In this document: in pieces, positions 24,469 through 33,282 of the stretch | Layout of the letters: the number at the start of each line of letters is the position of its first letter | Numbering within the stretch: position 1 is the stretch's first letter | NCBI RefSeq assembly: GCF_014205135.1 | Contig: NZ_JACHMY010000001.1 | Span: 7,812,001 to 7,876,000, forward strand | Source: Kribbella italica | GTDB lineage: Bacteria > Actinomycetota > Actinomycetes > Propionibacteriales > Kribbellaceae | DNA: 64,000 bases | Reading direction: 5' to 3' | Notes under the pieces: model-generated | The model's input: the letters and a program-made list of their open reading frames with translations, nothing else | What the model was told of the DNA's origin: nothing | Database searches by the model: none | Translations under genes and position numbers: made by a program

Positions 24469-24510
24469 TATATCTTCCATGGAAGATATAGTGTCTTCCA
24501 TGGAAGACAC
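24469..24510. promoter_or_regulatory. Tandem perfect palindromes, MarR operators
   Basis: Two exact palindromes lie end to end: one of 22 bp at 24469-24490 (half TATATCTTCCA) and one of 20 bp at 24491-24510 (half GTGTCTTCCA). Both share the core TCTTCCATGGAAGA. The exporter start ATG at 24500 is inside the second one, so binding would block both transcription start and initiation of translation-ready RNA. No ribosome site is visible, so the exporter message may be leaderless. Confidence 0.75.
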
Positions 24511-25384
24511 ATCGTGGCGCTGGCTGCTGGTGACGGCGATCGCGCCGATCGCGTGGGGTGCCAACTACTTCGTGACGCACGAGTTCCTGCCCGTCGGCTA
24601 TCCCCTGTACGGCGGGGTGATCCGCGCGCTGCCCGCCGGACTCTTGCTGCTTGCACTGGCCAGGACCCTGCCGCGCGGTGACTGGTGGTGGAAGTCGCTG
24701 GTGCTCGGTGTGTGCAACGTAGGCGCGTTCTTCGCGCTGATCTACGTCGCGTCGCAGCTGCTGCCAGTCAGCGTCGCCTCGACCATCATGTCGGCCACAC
24801 CACTGACCATGGGCATGTTCGCCTGGCTCCTGCTCGGCACCCGGCCGTCAGGGCGCGTGCTGATCGGAGCGGTCGCCGGCATCGCGGGTGTCTGCCTGAT
24901 GCTCGGCGGAGGGACCGGCGGCATCAGGGTGGCCGGAGTGCTCGCGTCGGTGGCCGCGCTGACGCTGTCGTCCTGCGGCTTCGTGCTGGCCAAGAAGTGG
25001 GGCCGTGGTGGTGACCTCCTGGCCACTACCGCCTGGCAGTTGGTCGCGGGTGGTCTGGTGCTGGTCCCGTTCGCGGTCGTGGTCGAGGGGGCACCGCCGT
25101 CGCTCGACCTGCGGGCGATGGGCGGTTTCGCGTACGTCGTACTGGTGGCTACCGCGGGTGCCTACGTGGCCTGGTTCTCCGGACTGCGGCATCTGGACGC
25201 GGCCGCAGTCGGGCTGGTCGGCCTGCTCAACCCGGTCACCGGAGTCCTTCTCGGGACGACGCTGGCCGGTGACCGCCTGACGTTGGGCCAGCTGGCGGGT
25301 CTGGCACTGGTCCTGACAGGTGTTGCCCTGGGCCGACCTGCCCGGAGGCGGTCGACCCGGAAGGAGCCTGTCGCGGTCAGCTGA
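24500..25384 (+). CDS. EamA/DMT-family membrane transporter
   Basis: A 294-residue protein with ten predicted hydrophobic segments in two EamA repeats (AIAPIAWGANYFVTHEFLP ... PLYGGVIRALPAGLLLLAL in the first; SSCGFVLAKKWG onward in the second, with GLLNPVTGVLLG). Family members export amino acids, nucleosides or other metabolites, sometimes drugs. The divergent MarR gene and palindromic operators suggest induction by a toxic substrate. An in-frame ATG 21 bases upstream (24479) is also possible. Confidence 0.88.
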   Translation: MEDTSWRWLLVTAIAPIAWGANYFVTHEFLPVGYPLYGGVIRALPAGLLLLALARTLPRGDWWWKSLVLGVCNVGAFFALIYVASQLLPVSVASTIMSATPLTMGMFAWLLLGTRPSGRVLIGAVAGIAGVCLMLGGGTGGIRVAGVLASVAALTLSSCGFVLAKKWGRGGDLLATTAWQLVAGGLVLVPFAVVVEGAPPSLDLRAMGGFAYVVLVATAGAYVAWFSGLRHLDAAAVGLVGLLNPVTGVLLGTTLAGDRLTLGQLAGLALVLTGVALGRPARRRSTRKEPVAVS

Positions 25385-25387
25385 TCT

Positions 25388-28183
25388 TCAGTAGCGGATC
25401 CTGGCGGGACCCGGGGTCGGCCAGAGGTTGCCGCCGATGGTCAGGTCGCCCAGCCGCGACCGCAGTACGTCGGCCGCCGGGTCGCCCAGGTCGTCGAGGA
25501 TGCCCAGCGCCTCCAGCCAGGCGCGGTCCGCCTCGGCCCGGCGAGCGGTGGCCAGCAGCAGGTCGCCGAGCTGCTCCAGCGCGACGGCCTGGTAGGCGTG
25601 GTCGCCCATCGTGGCGCGGATCTCGACCGCCGCCCGGGCCGCGTCGATCGCCGACGCGTGCTCGCCGAGCCGGCCCCACGCGGTCGCCAGCAGGTGCAGG
25701 GCGCCGGCCTCGGCCCGGCGCTGCCCGACCTCGCGGAACAGCGCGCAGGCCTCGGCGCCGATCACCACCGCCTCGTCGTACTTGCCTAGGGCAAGCAGTG
25801 TCAGAGCGACCTGGTACGCCGACTTGGCGGTGTTGCCGGGCCGGCCGGTGGCCTTGTCGGCGACCTGTGCCGAGCTGCCGTAGGTCAGCGCTTCGGTGTG
25901 GCGACCGGCGTCCAGGCAGACCGCCGAGAGGTTCCGCAGCGTCGCCGCCTGACCAGAGGGGTCGCCGACCTGCTGGAAAAGCTTCAGGGCCTTCAGCTGT
26001 TCGGCGATGGCCTCCTCCTGCCGACCGGCACCGCGGTGTGCGCCGCCGATGCCGGAGTGGCCGTGCGCCTGGCCGATCAGGTCGCCGGCTCGTTCTGCCG
26101 CGCGCAGTCCGGCCTGCTGGATCTCCAGGAGGTCCTGCCAGTTGTTGCCGCGGTGCGGACCGACCCAGGCGGCGTACGCGAACCGCCAGCACAGGTCGTC
26201 GAAGCCCTGGTCGACGGCGAGCTTCGCCACGGCGACCAGGTTGCGCCCTTCGGTCTCGTGCCAGGCCAGCGCGGACCTGGCGTCCTCGATGGAGTCCGGC
26301 TCGCTGAGCCCAGCAGGGAAGGCGATTGCGGGCTCACCAGCCTGCAGCCACGGCCGCGAGACGACGGCGGACTGCAGGTAGTTGTCGACCAGCCGGTGGA
26401 GCGCGGCCGACCGCAGCTCGGGTGGGTCGAGCTGTTCGGCCAGCTCAGCGGCGTACGTGCGCATCAGGTCGTGCAGCTCGTACCGGCCGGGTCTGCGGTT
26501 CATCAGCTGGCTGGTGTCGACCAGCTGGTCGAGCAGGCGGACGGTCTGGCCTTGGGAGAGACCGGCCAGCGCGGCAGCAGCCGGTACGCCGATGTCGGCG
26601 CCCGGGAAGATCGCCAGCAGCCGGAGCAGCCCGGCCGCGTCGGGTGAGAGTGCGTGGTACGACCAGGAGAAGACGCTGCGGATGTCGGTGCTCGGGTCGT
26701 CGCCGCTACCGAGGAAGTCGAGCTGATCGCGTTCGCCGGACAGCTCGGCGACCAGGTCGTCGAGCCGGGCGTCGGGAGACCGGGTTGCTCGCTCCGCGGC
26801 GATCACCAGGGCCAGTGGGAGACCGTTGCACCGGCGTACCAGGTCGTGGATGGCAGTGGGAGCCAGGCGGGCCCGGTCGCCGATGATCCGGGTCAGGAGC
26901 TCAGCGGCTTCGCTGCTGAGCAGCTGGTCGAGCGTGAGGCGGTTGGCGCCTTCGCGGACGACCAGACCGCGCAGCTGGGTCCGGCTGGTGACCAGGACGA
27001 GGCTGCCGGAGCCTGGGAGCAGCGGGCGGATCTGGTTGGCGTCCGCCGCGTTGTCGAGCAGCAGGAGCATGCGCTTGCCGGCCAGGACCGTCCGCAGCAG
27101 TGCGGAGCGGCCGTCCAGGTCTGTGGGGATCTGCTGGTCGGTGATGCCGAGCGAGCGCAGTACGGTCTCGATCGCCATCGCCGAGTCGAGCGGCTGGCCC
27201 GGTCCGTGGCCGCGCAGGTTCAGGTAGAGCTGGCCGTCGGGGAACTGGTGCTTGACGCTGTGCGCCCAGTGCACGGCCAGCGCGGTCTTGCCGACTCCAC
27301 CGGGACCGTCCAGCGCCACGATGACGACCGGAGGCTCGGCGGCGGTGGGGATCAGGGTGTCGAGTACGGCGAGGTCGGCGGTGCGTCCGGTGAAGCGGGT
27401 GATGTCGGTGGGGAGCTGACGCGGCCGGTGGTGCTCGCGGCGGCGCCGGGTGGTTCTGGGCTCGCCGCTGTTCAGCACTTCGTCGTACAGGCGTCGTAGC
27501 TCCGGACCGGGATCGACACCGAGCTCGTCCGCCAGGTAGGTCCGGATGCGGTGGTAGACGTGCAAGGCCTCGGCCTGGTGACCGGACCGGAACTGCGCCT
27601 GCATCAGCAGTACGGCGAGACGCTCACGGGCCGGGTAGCGGCGAGCCAGTGAGGTCAGCTGCGGCACGATCTCGGCGTGCTGGGCCAACTCGAGCTGGTC
27701 GGTGGCCAGCAGTTCGATCGCCCGGAGCCGCTCCTCGGTCAGGGCCGGCGCGTTGTCGCGGACCAGTGCGGACGGCGGCAGCCCGCTGAGCGGTTCACCA
27801 CGCCACTGCGCCAGCGCCTTGCGGAGCAGGCCGACTCGGGTGGTCGGGTCGTCCTCCTGTACGGCGTCCTCCACAGTGCTCCGGAACTGCAGGAGGTCCA
27901 GCTGCTCCGGGTCGATGGTGATCCGGTAGCCGTGCGGCTCGGTGGTGATCTGGTCGCGGCAGCTGTCGAGTGCGGATCGCAGGCGGGAGACCGTCGTCTG
28001 CAGCGCGGCCTCCGGGTTGGCCGGCAGGTCGGACTCCCACAGGGCGTCGACCAGGTCGTTGCGGGACACCGTGCTGTTGGCGCGCAGCAGGAGCGCGGCC
28101 AGCACGAGCCGTCCGCGGCCGGGCGGCACGACGTTGCGCTCCGCGACCACCGCCTCGACCGGCCCGAGCAGGTGAAACCTCAT
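25388..28183 (-). CDS. SARP-type regulator with NB-ARC and TPR domains (AfsR-like)
   Basis: A 931-residue regulator. Residues about 1-95 form an OmpR-like winged helix (MRFHLLGPVEAVV; AALLLRANSTVSRNDLVDALW), about 100-245 the bacterial transcriptional activation domain, then a basic linker, an NB-ARC ATPase with Walker A GPGGVGKTA near residue 290 and LLLLDNAADANQIRPLLPG as the Walker B/sensor region, and a C-terminal array of TPR-like helices (about 640-900). AfsR-type proteins activate secondary-metabolism promoters and integrate phosphorylation or nucleotide signals. No biosynthetic cluster is adjacent, so its targets are elsewhere. Confidence 0.9.
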   Translation of the reverse strand: MRFHLLGPVEAVVAERNVVPPGRGRLVLAALLLRANSTVSRNDLVDALWESDLPANPEAALQTTVSRLRSALDSCRDQITTEPHGYRITIDPEQLDLLQFRSTVEDAVQEDDPTTRVGLLRKALAQWRGEPLSGLPPSALVRDNAPALTEERLRAIELLATDQLELAQHAEIVPQLTSLARRYPARERLAVLLMQAQFRSGHQAEALHVYHRIRTYLADELGVDPGPELRRLYDEVLNSGEPRTTRRRREHHRPRQLPTDITRFTGRTADLAVLDTLIPTAAEPPVVIVALDGPGGVGKTALAVHWAHSVKHQFPDGQLYLNLRGHGPGQPLDSAMAIETVLRSLGITDQQIPTDLDGRSALLRTVLAGKRMLLLLDNAADANQIRPLLPGSGSLVLVTSRTQLRGLVVREGANRLTLDQLLSSEAAELLTRIIGDRARLAPTAIHDLVRRCNGLPLALVIAAERATRSPDARLDDLVAELSGERDQLDFLGSGDDPSTDIRSVFSWSYHALSPDAAGLLRLLAIFPGADIGVPAAAALAGLSQGQTVRLLDQLVDTSQLMNRRPGRYELHDLMRTYAAELAEQLDPPELRSAALHRLVDNYLQSAVVSRPWLQAGEPAIAFPAGLSEPDSIEDARSALAWHETEGRNLVAVAKLAVDQGFDDLCWRFAYAAWVGPHRGNNWQDLLEIQQAGLRAAERAGDLIGQAHGHSGIGGAHRGAGRQEEAIAEQLKALKLFQQVGDPSGQAATLRNLSAVCLDAGRHTEALTYGSSAQVADKATGRPGNTAKSAYQVALTLLALGKYDEAVVIGAEACALFREVGQRRAEAGALHLLATAWGRLGEHASAIDAARAAVEIRATMGDHAYQAVALEQLGDLLLATARRAEADRAWLEALGILDDLGDPAADVLRSRLGDLTIGGNLWPTPGPARIRY

Positions 28184-28286
28184 CGCCTCACGATCCCCCA
28201 GATAGCTCGTGCTGACGAGGACACAGATGCCCGGCGAGGGGCCGGAGGTTGGCTGCGGTCCCGAGTTCGGCGGATAAGGTGGCTCG

Positions 28287-29081
28287 GTGAGTCGGCGGAC
28301 AGAGGGTGGAGCACCCAGACGGGCCTCTGAGGGGCATGACCGGGCGGAGCTGTCGCCGCGGGACAAGTGGATCACGATCTTCGGCCGCAAGCCGGTGCTC
28401 GAGGCGCTGAACGACCCCGCCCTGACGGTGGCCAAGGTGGTGGTCGCCGACAACGCCGGTGGCGATTCGCTGGACGAGATCCTGTCCACCGCCCGCCGGG
28501 TCGGTACGCCGGTCGAGCGGGCCACCGCGACCCGGGTGAAGTGGCTGGCCGGCAACGGCAAGCAGGACCAGGGCGTGGTCGCCGACGTCGACGCGCCCCG
28601 GATGACCCCGCTGCAGAACTTCCTGCGCCATCGGGGCCGGAAGCCCACGCAGGTGTTCCTGCTGGACGGTGTGACGAACCCGGGCAACGTCGGGATGATC
28701 CTGCGGACCGCCACCGGCGCGGGTTTCGACGGTGTCGTCCTGCCGCGCGCCGGGACGCCGCACGTCGGGCCGCTGGTGATCAAGGCGTCGGCCGGGGTCG
28801 CGTTCCAGGCCCCGATCGTGAACGCGCCGACCGCCACCGGTGCCGTCGACGCGTTCCGCGAGGCGGGGTACGAGATCTACGGGCTGTCGGCCCGGTCGCA
28901 GCGGTCGCTGTTCCGGACCGAGCTGGCACCGCGGGCGGTGTTCGTGCTCGGTGGGGAGACGCACGGGATCTCCGTCCGGACCGACACCGACCTGCGGATC
29001 CCGCTGCACAACGGTGTCGAGTCGCTCAATGTGGCGGTCGCGGCAGCTGTAGTGGCGTTCGAGGTGGCCAACCGGCGCTGA
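28287..29081 (+). CDS. TrmH/SpoU family RNA 2'-O-methyltransferase
   Basis: A 264-residue SPOUT methyltransferase. An L30e-like N-terminal RNA-binding domain starts at FGRKPVLEAL; the catalytic domain has the three SpoU motifs: LLDGVTNPGNVGMILRTA (motif 1), FVLGGETHGI (motif 2) and IPLHNGVESLNVAVAAAVVAFE (motif 3), which form the knotted SAM site. It probably methylates a ribose of 23S rRNA (RlmB-like) or tRNA, but the exact nucleotide cannot be told. GTG start with AAGGTGG upstream. Confidence 0.9.
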   Translation: MSRRTEGGAPRRASEGHDRAELSPRDKWITIFGRKPVLEALNDPALTVAKVVVADNAGGDSLDEILSTARRVGTPVERATATRVKWLAGNGKQDQGVVADVDAPRMTPLQNFLRHRGRKPTQVFLLDGVTNPGNVGMILRTATGAGFDGVVLPRAGTPHVGPLVIKASAGVAFQAPIVNAPTATGAVDAFREAGYEIYGLSARSQRSLFRTELAPRAVFVLGGETHGISVRTDTDLRIPLHNGVESLNVAVAAAVVAFEVANRR

Positions 29082-29156
29082 GCGTCGTAGCGTGTGGAGG
29101 CATCCGGTGCTGGTCACGTGAGCACTTCCGTGAAGCACCGGTGACGACGGTGGACT

Positions 29157-29324
29157 TCAGACGCCGGCGCGAGTGCGGCCAGAGGGGCGGGCTGGGTCTC
29201 GGCCGGCGTCTTTCCCGTCCTGGGTGACCTGGTGCAGGTGCGGGCAGCAGGCGCCGCCGCAGAACCGGTAGTGCTTGGGGCTGCACCACGGCTTGCACTC
29301 GGGCTTCTGGTCACCTCTGGTCAT
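29157..29324 (-). CDS. Putative small Cys/His-rich protein
   Basis: A 55-residue candidate in a 357-base gap (29082-29438) with no other gene. It contains five Cys and three His in a compact pattern (C10, C14, H18, C22, C26, C27, H29, H31: CKPWCSPKHYRFCGGACC), which could bind zinc or another metal. GTGAGGTG runs directly up to its ATG. The rest is Arg/Gly/Asp-rich. I do not recognise a family. The unusual cysteine density in GC-rich DNA argues for real coding, but it is unproven. Confidence 0.42.
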   Translation of the reverse strand: MTRGDQKPECKPWCSPKHYRFCGGACCPHLHQVTQDGKDAGRDPARPSGRTRAGV

Positions 29325-29438
29325 CACCTCACTGTTACCGCTTGCAGGCGCGTCCGCCGAACAGGCGCGCCGGGGCAAGCGCTAGCCGTCCCGCCTCCGC
29401 GCCCCACTCCAAATACCAGCCCCCGAGGCCTTCGCGAA

Positions 29439-30242
29439 CTAGCCGCGGAGCTCCCGCAGTACGTCGTACAGCACCTTCGCAAACGGTTCCGGCTGGTCCG
29501 CGAAGCCCGTGTGATCCCCCGGGAAGACCGTCGGCTCCACCCCGAGCTCGGCGCCCAGCCGGTGGCAGGTCCGGTCGCACAGCTGCCCGCCGGACTCCTC
29601 GCCGAGCCCGATCAGCACCTTCCGGGAGCGCAGGACGGCCAGGTCCGGCATCCAGTGCGTGCTCGGCCGCAGCTCGTGCTCGAACCAGAACCGCTCGTCG
29701 GCCACCGACCGGTCGTCGCGCTCCCCGCCGAACATCATCTCCAGCGCCTCGTCCGGCACGTGCAGGTTCGCCTGGTCCATGAACATCCGCCAGGCGCCGA
29801 GCACGTCCCCGGCCAGGTAGGTCTCGCACATCGCGTCGGTCTCGGCGTGCACGCGCTCGGAGTCGTCCAGCAGACCGACGATCGGCGGTTCGTGCGCGAT
29901 CACCGCGGTGAGCTGCTCCGGGTGTGCCTCCGCCAGCGCGAGCACGGACACCGCGCCGCCGCTCGACCCGAAGGCGATCGCCGGGCCCTTGTCCACGTGG
30001 GCGATCAGCCGGGAGAGGTCGTCGGCGCGCTGCTGGGGCGTGGAGTCCTGGTCGCGGTCCTCGACCGTACTGCGGTTGATCGCGCGCGGGTCGGTGGTGA
30101 GCACGGTGTAGTCGGTGGCCAGCAGGTCGGCCAGCGGGGCGAAGGACCGGGCGTCCATCGGGGCGCCGGCGAGCACGACCAGCGGGCCGCTGCCGCGGAG
30201 TTCGTAGTACAGGGTGGCGCCGGGAACGGTGAAGGTGGTCAT
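29439..30242 (-). CDS. Alpha/beta hydrolase
   Basis: A 267-residue alpha/beta hydrolase. The nucleophile elbow is FGSSGG (Ser about residue 93), the acid is expected in the IGLGEESGG region and the His in FPGDHTGFADQ. The oxyanion segment VVLAGAPMDA lacks the usual HG. It is divergent from a LysR regulator whose likely operator lies between them, so it is probably a LysR target. No signal peptide. Substrate unknown. Confidence 0.88.
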   Translation of the reverse strand: MTTFTVPGATLYYELRGSGPLVVLAGAPMDARSFAPLADLLATDYTVLTTDPRAINRSTVEDRDQDSTPQQRADDLSRLIAHVDKGPAIAFGSSGGAVSVLALAEAHPEQLTAVIAHEPPIVGLLDDSERVHAETDAMCETYLAGDVLGAWRMFMDQANLHVPDEALEMMFGGERDDRSVADERFWFEHELRPSTHWMPDLAVLRSRKVLIGLGEESGGQLCDRTCHRLGAELGVEPTVFPGDHTGFADQPEPFAKVLYDVLRELRG

Positions 30243-30320
30243 CGGATTCTCCTTGGTCGAGTGGTGTCTTCGACGATGCCGGAGAGGGCCGGTCGGACTC
30301 CAACACCTGTTCCTGGCCGA

Positions 30321-30341
30321 TTAACACCCCAGGTGTGTTAA
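30321..30341. promoter_or_regulatory. LysR-type operator
   Basis: TTAACAC (30321-30327) and GTGTTAA (30335-30341) form a perfect inverted repeat with a 7-base spacer in the gap between the divergent hydrolase and LysR genes, matching the dyad expected of a LysR box. Confidence 0.65.
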
Positions 30342-30349
30342 CTGGTGCC

Positions 30350-31288
30350 GTGCCCGACGAGCTGGAGATCCGACTGCTGCGCTACTTCGTCGCGGTCGCC
30401 GAGGAGCTGCACTTCAGCCGGGCCGCCGAGAAGTTGTACGTCGCTCAGCAGGCACTGAGCCGGGACATCCAGCGGCTGGAGGAGCGCGCCGGCGTACGGC
30501 TGCTGGACCGGACTACCCGGCGGGTGACCCTGACGCCGGCTGGGCGGACTCTGCTCGACAGGGCTCGGCAGCTGATCGCTTTGCACGACGCGACCGTGCT
30601 GGAGCTGCGTGGTGAGGCCCGCTCGCTGACAGTGGACGTGGTGGGGCCCGGACTGACTCCGTCGCTGGTCCTGGCCGAGGCCCGGCGGATCGCTCCGGAG
30701 GTGGAGTTCTTTGCCCGGTTCCACACGGGCGGGGAGTCCGCTGCACCGCACCTGCTGGCTGAGCGGCTCGACGTGACGTTCGGCCGGCTCACTGGCTCGT
30801 ACGGCGAGCTGGAGCATCGCGACGTACGCCGGGAGCCGTTGACGGTGCTGCTGCCGATCGGGCACCCGCTGGCTGAGCTGGACGCCGTACCGGTGGCTGA
30901 GCTGGGTCCGGCGGGGGTGTGCTTTCGGGCTGGTGACCACGTGACGGCTGGGTGGGAGCACGCCGTACTGCAGCTGCTGTCGCCGCTCGGAATCGAGGCG
31001 GGTGGGGCGCATCCGCACGTGCTGGGGGCTGATGAGGTGGCGCAGCATCTGCGGGATCGGAACGCGCCGATTCTGGGGCTGACTTCCCAGCCGCGCGTGC
31101 CTGGGTCGGTGGTGCGGCCGGTCGTCGAGCCGGAAGCGCTTTATCCGTGGGCGATGTACTGGCGGCGGGGGACCGCGCATCCTGGGTTGGTGGCGTTGCA
31201 GGCCGCGGTGGATCGGCTGGGGGCGGCTGATGGCTGGTTGGACCAGTCGGACGGGGCCTGGCTGCCGCGGCCTGAGTCAGGCGACTGA
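30350..31288 (+). CDS. LysR family transcriptional regulator
   Basis: A 312-residue regulator. The N-terminal winged helix reads LRYFVAVAEELHFSRAAEKLYVAQQALSRDIQRLEERAGVRLLDRTTRRVTLTPAG (family pattern, residues about 8-65), followed by a periplasmic-binding-protein-like effector domain. The GTG at 30350 was preferred over the one at 30335 because the latter is within the TTAACAC/GTGTTAA dyad. Controls itself and the divergent hydrolase. The effector is unknown. Confidence 0.88.
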   Translation: MPDELEIRLLRYFVAVAEELHFSRAAEKLYVAQQALSRDIQRLEERAGVRLLDRTTRRVTLTPAGRTLLDRARQLIALHDATVLELRGEARSLTVDVVGPGLTPSLVLAEARRIAPEVEFFARFHTGGESAAPHLLAERLDVTFGRLTGSYGELEHRDVRREPLTVLLPIGHPLAELDAVPVAELGPAGVCFRAGDHVTAGWEHAVLQLLSPLGIEAGGAHPHVLGADEVAQHLRDRNAPILGLTSQPRVPGSVVRPVVEPEALYPWAMYWRRGTAHPGLVALQAAVDRLGAADGWLDQSDGAWLPRPESGD

Positions 31289-31349
31289 CGTAAAGCTGGA
31301 GGTCGTGGGGTTTCGGCGGGTTTTCGGTGGGTGGGGCTAGCTTGCTGAG

Positions 31350-32048
31350 ATGGTGAGGTGGTCGGTGGGCGCGGTGCTGCTGGCCTGCGTGCTTGCGGGC
31401 TGCTCGGACGTGCCTGAGCAGCTGGCCGAGACTCCTGCTCCGACTACTCCAGTTCCTACTCCCACGAGTCCGAGGGTCAGCACACCCAGTCCGACGCCTG
31501 TGCCGACCCCTGTGCCGACCCCAGTGCCGACGGTACGGCGTACGACGCAGTCGATCCTGCGCATTCCGGCGCTGGGCAAGGTCCTGCGCGTGGTCCCGTA
31601 CACGGGCACGGCGGACGACCGCCCGGGGACGGTGATCCAGAACCGCGGCGTCGCGGCCTCACCGCGGGGAGCGCGCGGCGGCGTCGGGCCGGGCGAGATC
31701 GGCAACTTCATCGTCACCGCCCACCGCACCACGCACGGCCGGCCCTTCGGCCGGGTGCCGCAGCTGAAGAACGGCGACCACGTCCTGGTCGCCGCCAACG
31801 GCGTGATCTACGACTACGTGATCGACGCGACGATGACGATCTCGTTCCGCAAGCCCGCCGAACTGGCGCAGCAGAACGCCGCCGTCCCCGGCCGGCCGGG
31901 CGTCCGGCCGACCCAGGCGAAGCTCACGCTGAGCACCTGCGCCACACCCGAAGACCATGCCCAAGGCAACTACTGGAAGGACGCCCTGGGCAACCCCGAG
32001 CACCGCATCAACAAGATCGGCACCCTGGTCGCGACCCGGCCCGCCTAG
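31350..32048 (+). CDS. Class E/F sortase, lipoprotein-type N-terminus
   Basis: A 232-residue secreted protein. The N-terminus has a hydrophobic signal with lipobox LAGC (Cys18), then a Pro/Thr/Ser-rich spacer with direct repeats (PTPVPTPVPTPVPT), then a sortase domain: catalytic His125 (TAHRTTHG), Cys197 (LSTCAT) and Arg219 (HRINKIG). A lipid-anchored sortase is unusual, as most sortases use an N-terminal transmembrane helix. No sortase substrate gene (LPxTG-type) is adjacent. Its TAG overlaps the stop of the convergent gene at a CTAG. Confidence 0.85.
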   Translation: MVRWSVGAVLLACVLAGCSDVPEQLAETPAPTTPVPTPTSPRVSTPSPTPVPTPVPTPVPTVRRTTQSILRIPALGKVLRVVPYTGTADDRPGTVIQNRGVAASPRGARGGVGPGEIGNFIVTAHRTTHGRPFGRVPQLKNGDHVLVAANGVIYDYVIDATMTISFRKPAELAQQNAAVPGRPGVRPTQAKLTLSTCATPEDHAQGNYWKDALGNPEHRINKIGTLVATRPA

Positions 32049-32467
32049 GCCCGGCCGAACTTCCACCACTTCGGCTTGTTGGCCTTGATCTCTTCCTCGG
32101 TCAGCGGCGGGGGCACCGGCGGACGCGACTCCTCGGTGAGGAAGTCGCCGGACTCGGTGTCGTACGCGGTGACGCCGAGGCGGCGGCTGATCTCCATCAC
32201 CAGCGGGACCGAGCGGGCGCCGTCGTTCAGGTAGAAGGTGAGGTCACGGACGTCGACCCCCTTGCCGATCGTCAGCTCGACGTCGTGGTCGTCGCCCTGC
32301 AGCACCAGCCACGACCGCTTGCTCGCGTCGACGCCGGGCGCGACCTCACGCACGATCTCGACCACCTCGTCGGCGGTGCCCAGCGACGGTGGCGCGTAGT
32401 CCTCCGGCAACTCGTCCAGCCGGCGGACACCACCCGGTCCTCGCAACGCGTAAATAGCCCAGCTCAT
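32045..32467 (-). CDS. Conserved hypothetical protein
   Basis: A 140-residue acidic soluble protein ending in a Trp/Lys tail (PKWWKFGRA). The fold seems alpha/beta with VVEIVREVAPGV and VLQGDDHDVELTIG strands and helices; no catalytic motif is seen and I do not recognise a family. Its ATG overlaps the stop of the methyltransferase gene (ATGA), so both are made from one message. Its stop overlaps that of the sortase on the other strand. Confidence 0.8.
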   Translation of the reverse strand: MSWAIYALRGPGGVRRLDELPEDYAPPSLGTADEVVEIVREVAPGVDASKRSWLVLQGDDHDVELTIGKGVDVRDLTFYLNDGARSVPLVMEISRRLGVTAYDTESGDFLTEESRPPVPPPLTEEEIKANKPKWWKFGRA

Positions 32468-33198
32468 GCCCCCACAGTACGGGCGGTGAGAAGTGCGAAC
32501 GTCAGGTACTCACCCTTGTCCTGCTCCAGCATCTCCAGCGCGGCGTCCGGTACGCCGCGGTGCGCGCTGCAGGCCTGGGCCCACGCGAGCCAGTCCTGCC
32601 AGCCCGACTCCTGCAGCCGCGCCGACGTGACCTCGACCAGTTCGGTGATCTCCCAGTGGAACCGCCACCAGTCCGCGGTGTGCCAGGCGATCGCCTCCCA
32701 GCCGACCAGCTTCTTGATGTGCTCCGGGATGTACCCCAGCTCGCGGACCTCCCGCCGCAGCGCGGGAGTGGCGACGCCGAGCTGGCCGCCGGGCTTGAGG
32801 AAGCCGGTGAGGTACGCGAGGTAGCCGTCCGCCGTACCGAAGTACTCGTAGGCGTCGATGCACACGATCGCGTCGAAGAACCCGCGGGCGAACGGCAGCG
32901 CGTGCGCCTCCGCCTTGATCGCGCTGATGTCGAGCCCGGCGAAGTTGGCCGCCGCCTCGGTCGGGTCGATCCACAGATCCGCCGCCCACACCTGAACGCC
33001 GTACTCCTTGGCCAGGAAGACGCTGGTCGCGCCCTTGCCGGAGCCCAGGTCGAGGACGCGCATTCCCGGCTTGAGGTCCAGGTCGCGGGCGAGGTCCTCC
33101 AGCAGCCAGAGCGGGTGCGGGCCCATGTCGTTGGCGAGCACCCACTCGGCGTCGTACTTCGAGGACAGCGGGTACTCCGGCTTGTTCAGCAGCTCCAT
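32464..33198 (-). CDS. SAM-dependent methyltransferase
   Basis: A 244-residue class I methyltransferase. Motif I is VLDLGSGKGATSVFLAKEYG (residues about 44-63), VWAADLW is the acidic end of strand 2, and FFDAIVCIDAYEYFG is the post-II strand with a likely catalytic region. The substrate may be a small molecule or phenolic; the sequence cannot tell. The upstream start is a guess because no good Shine-Dalgarno is visible. Co-transcribed with the 140-residue gene that follows it. Confidence 0.85.
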   Translation of the reverse strand: MELLNKPEYPLSSKYDAEWVLANDMGPHPLWLLEDLARDLDLKPGMRVLDLGSGKGATSVFLAKEYGVQVWAADLWIDPTEAAANFAGLDISAIKAEAHALPFARGFFDAIVCIDAYEYFGTADGYLAYLTGFLKPGGQLGVATPALRREVRELGYIPEHIKKLVGWEAIAWHTADWWRFHWEITELVEVTSARLQESGWQDWLAWAQACSAHRGVPDAALEMLEQDKGEYLTFALLTARTVGA

Positions 33199-33282
33199 CC
33201 GGCCAGCCAACCGGGCGCGACGAGTGGGCCGCAACCAGATTTCGAGGTTGTGAGCAGCTCCCTGTCCAGGCAGAGTCGTCGC

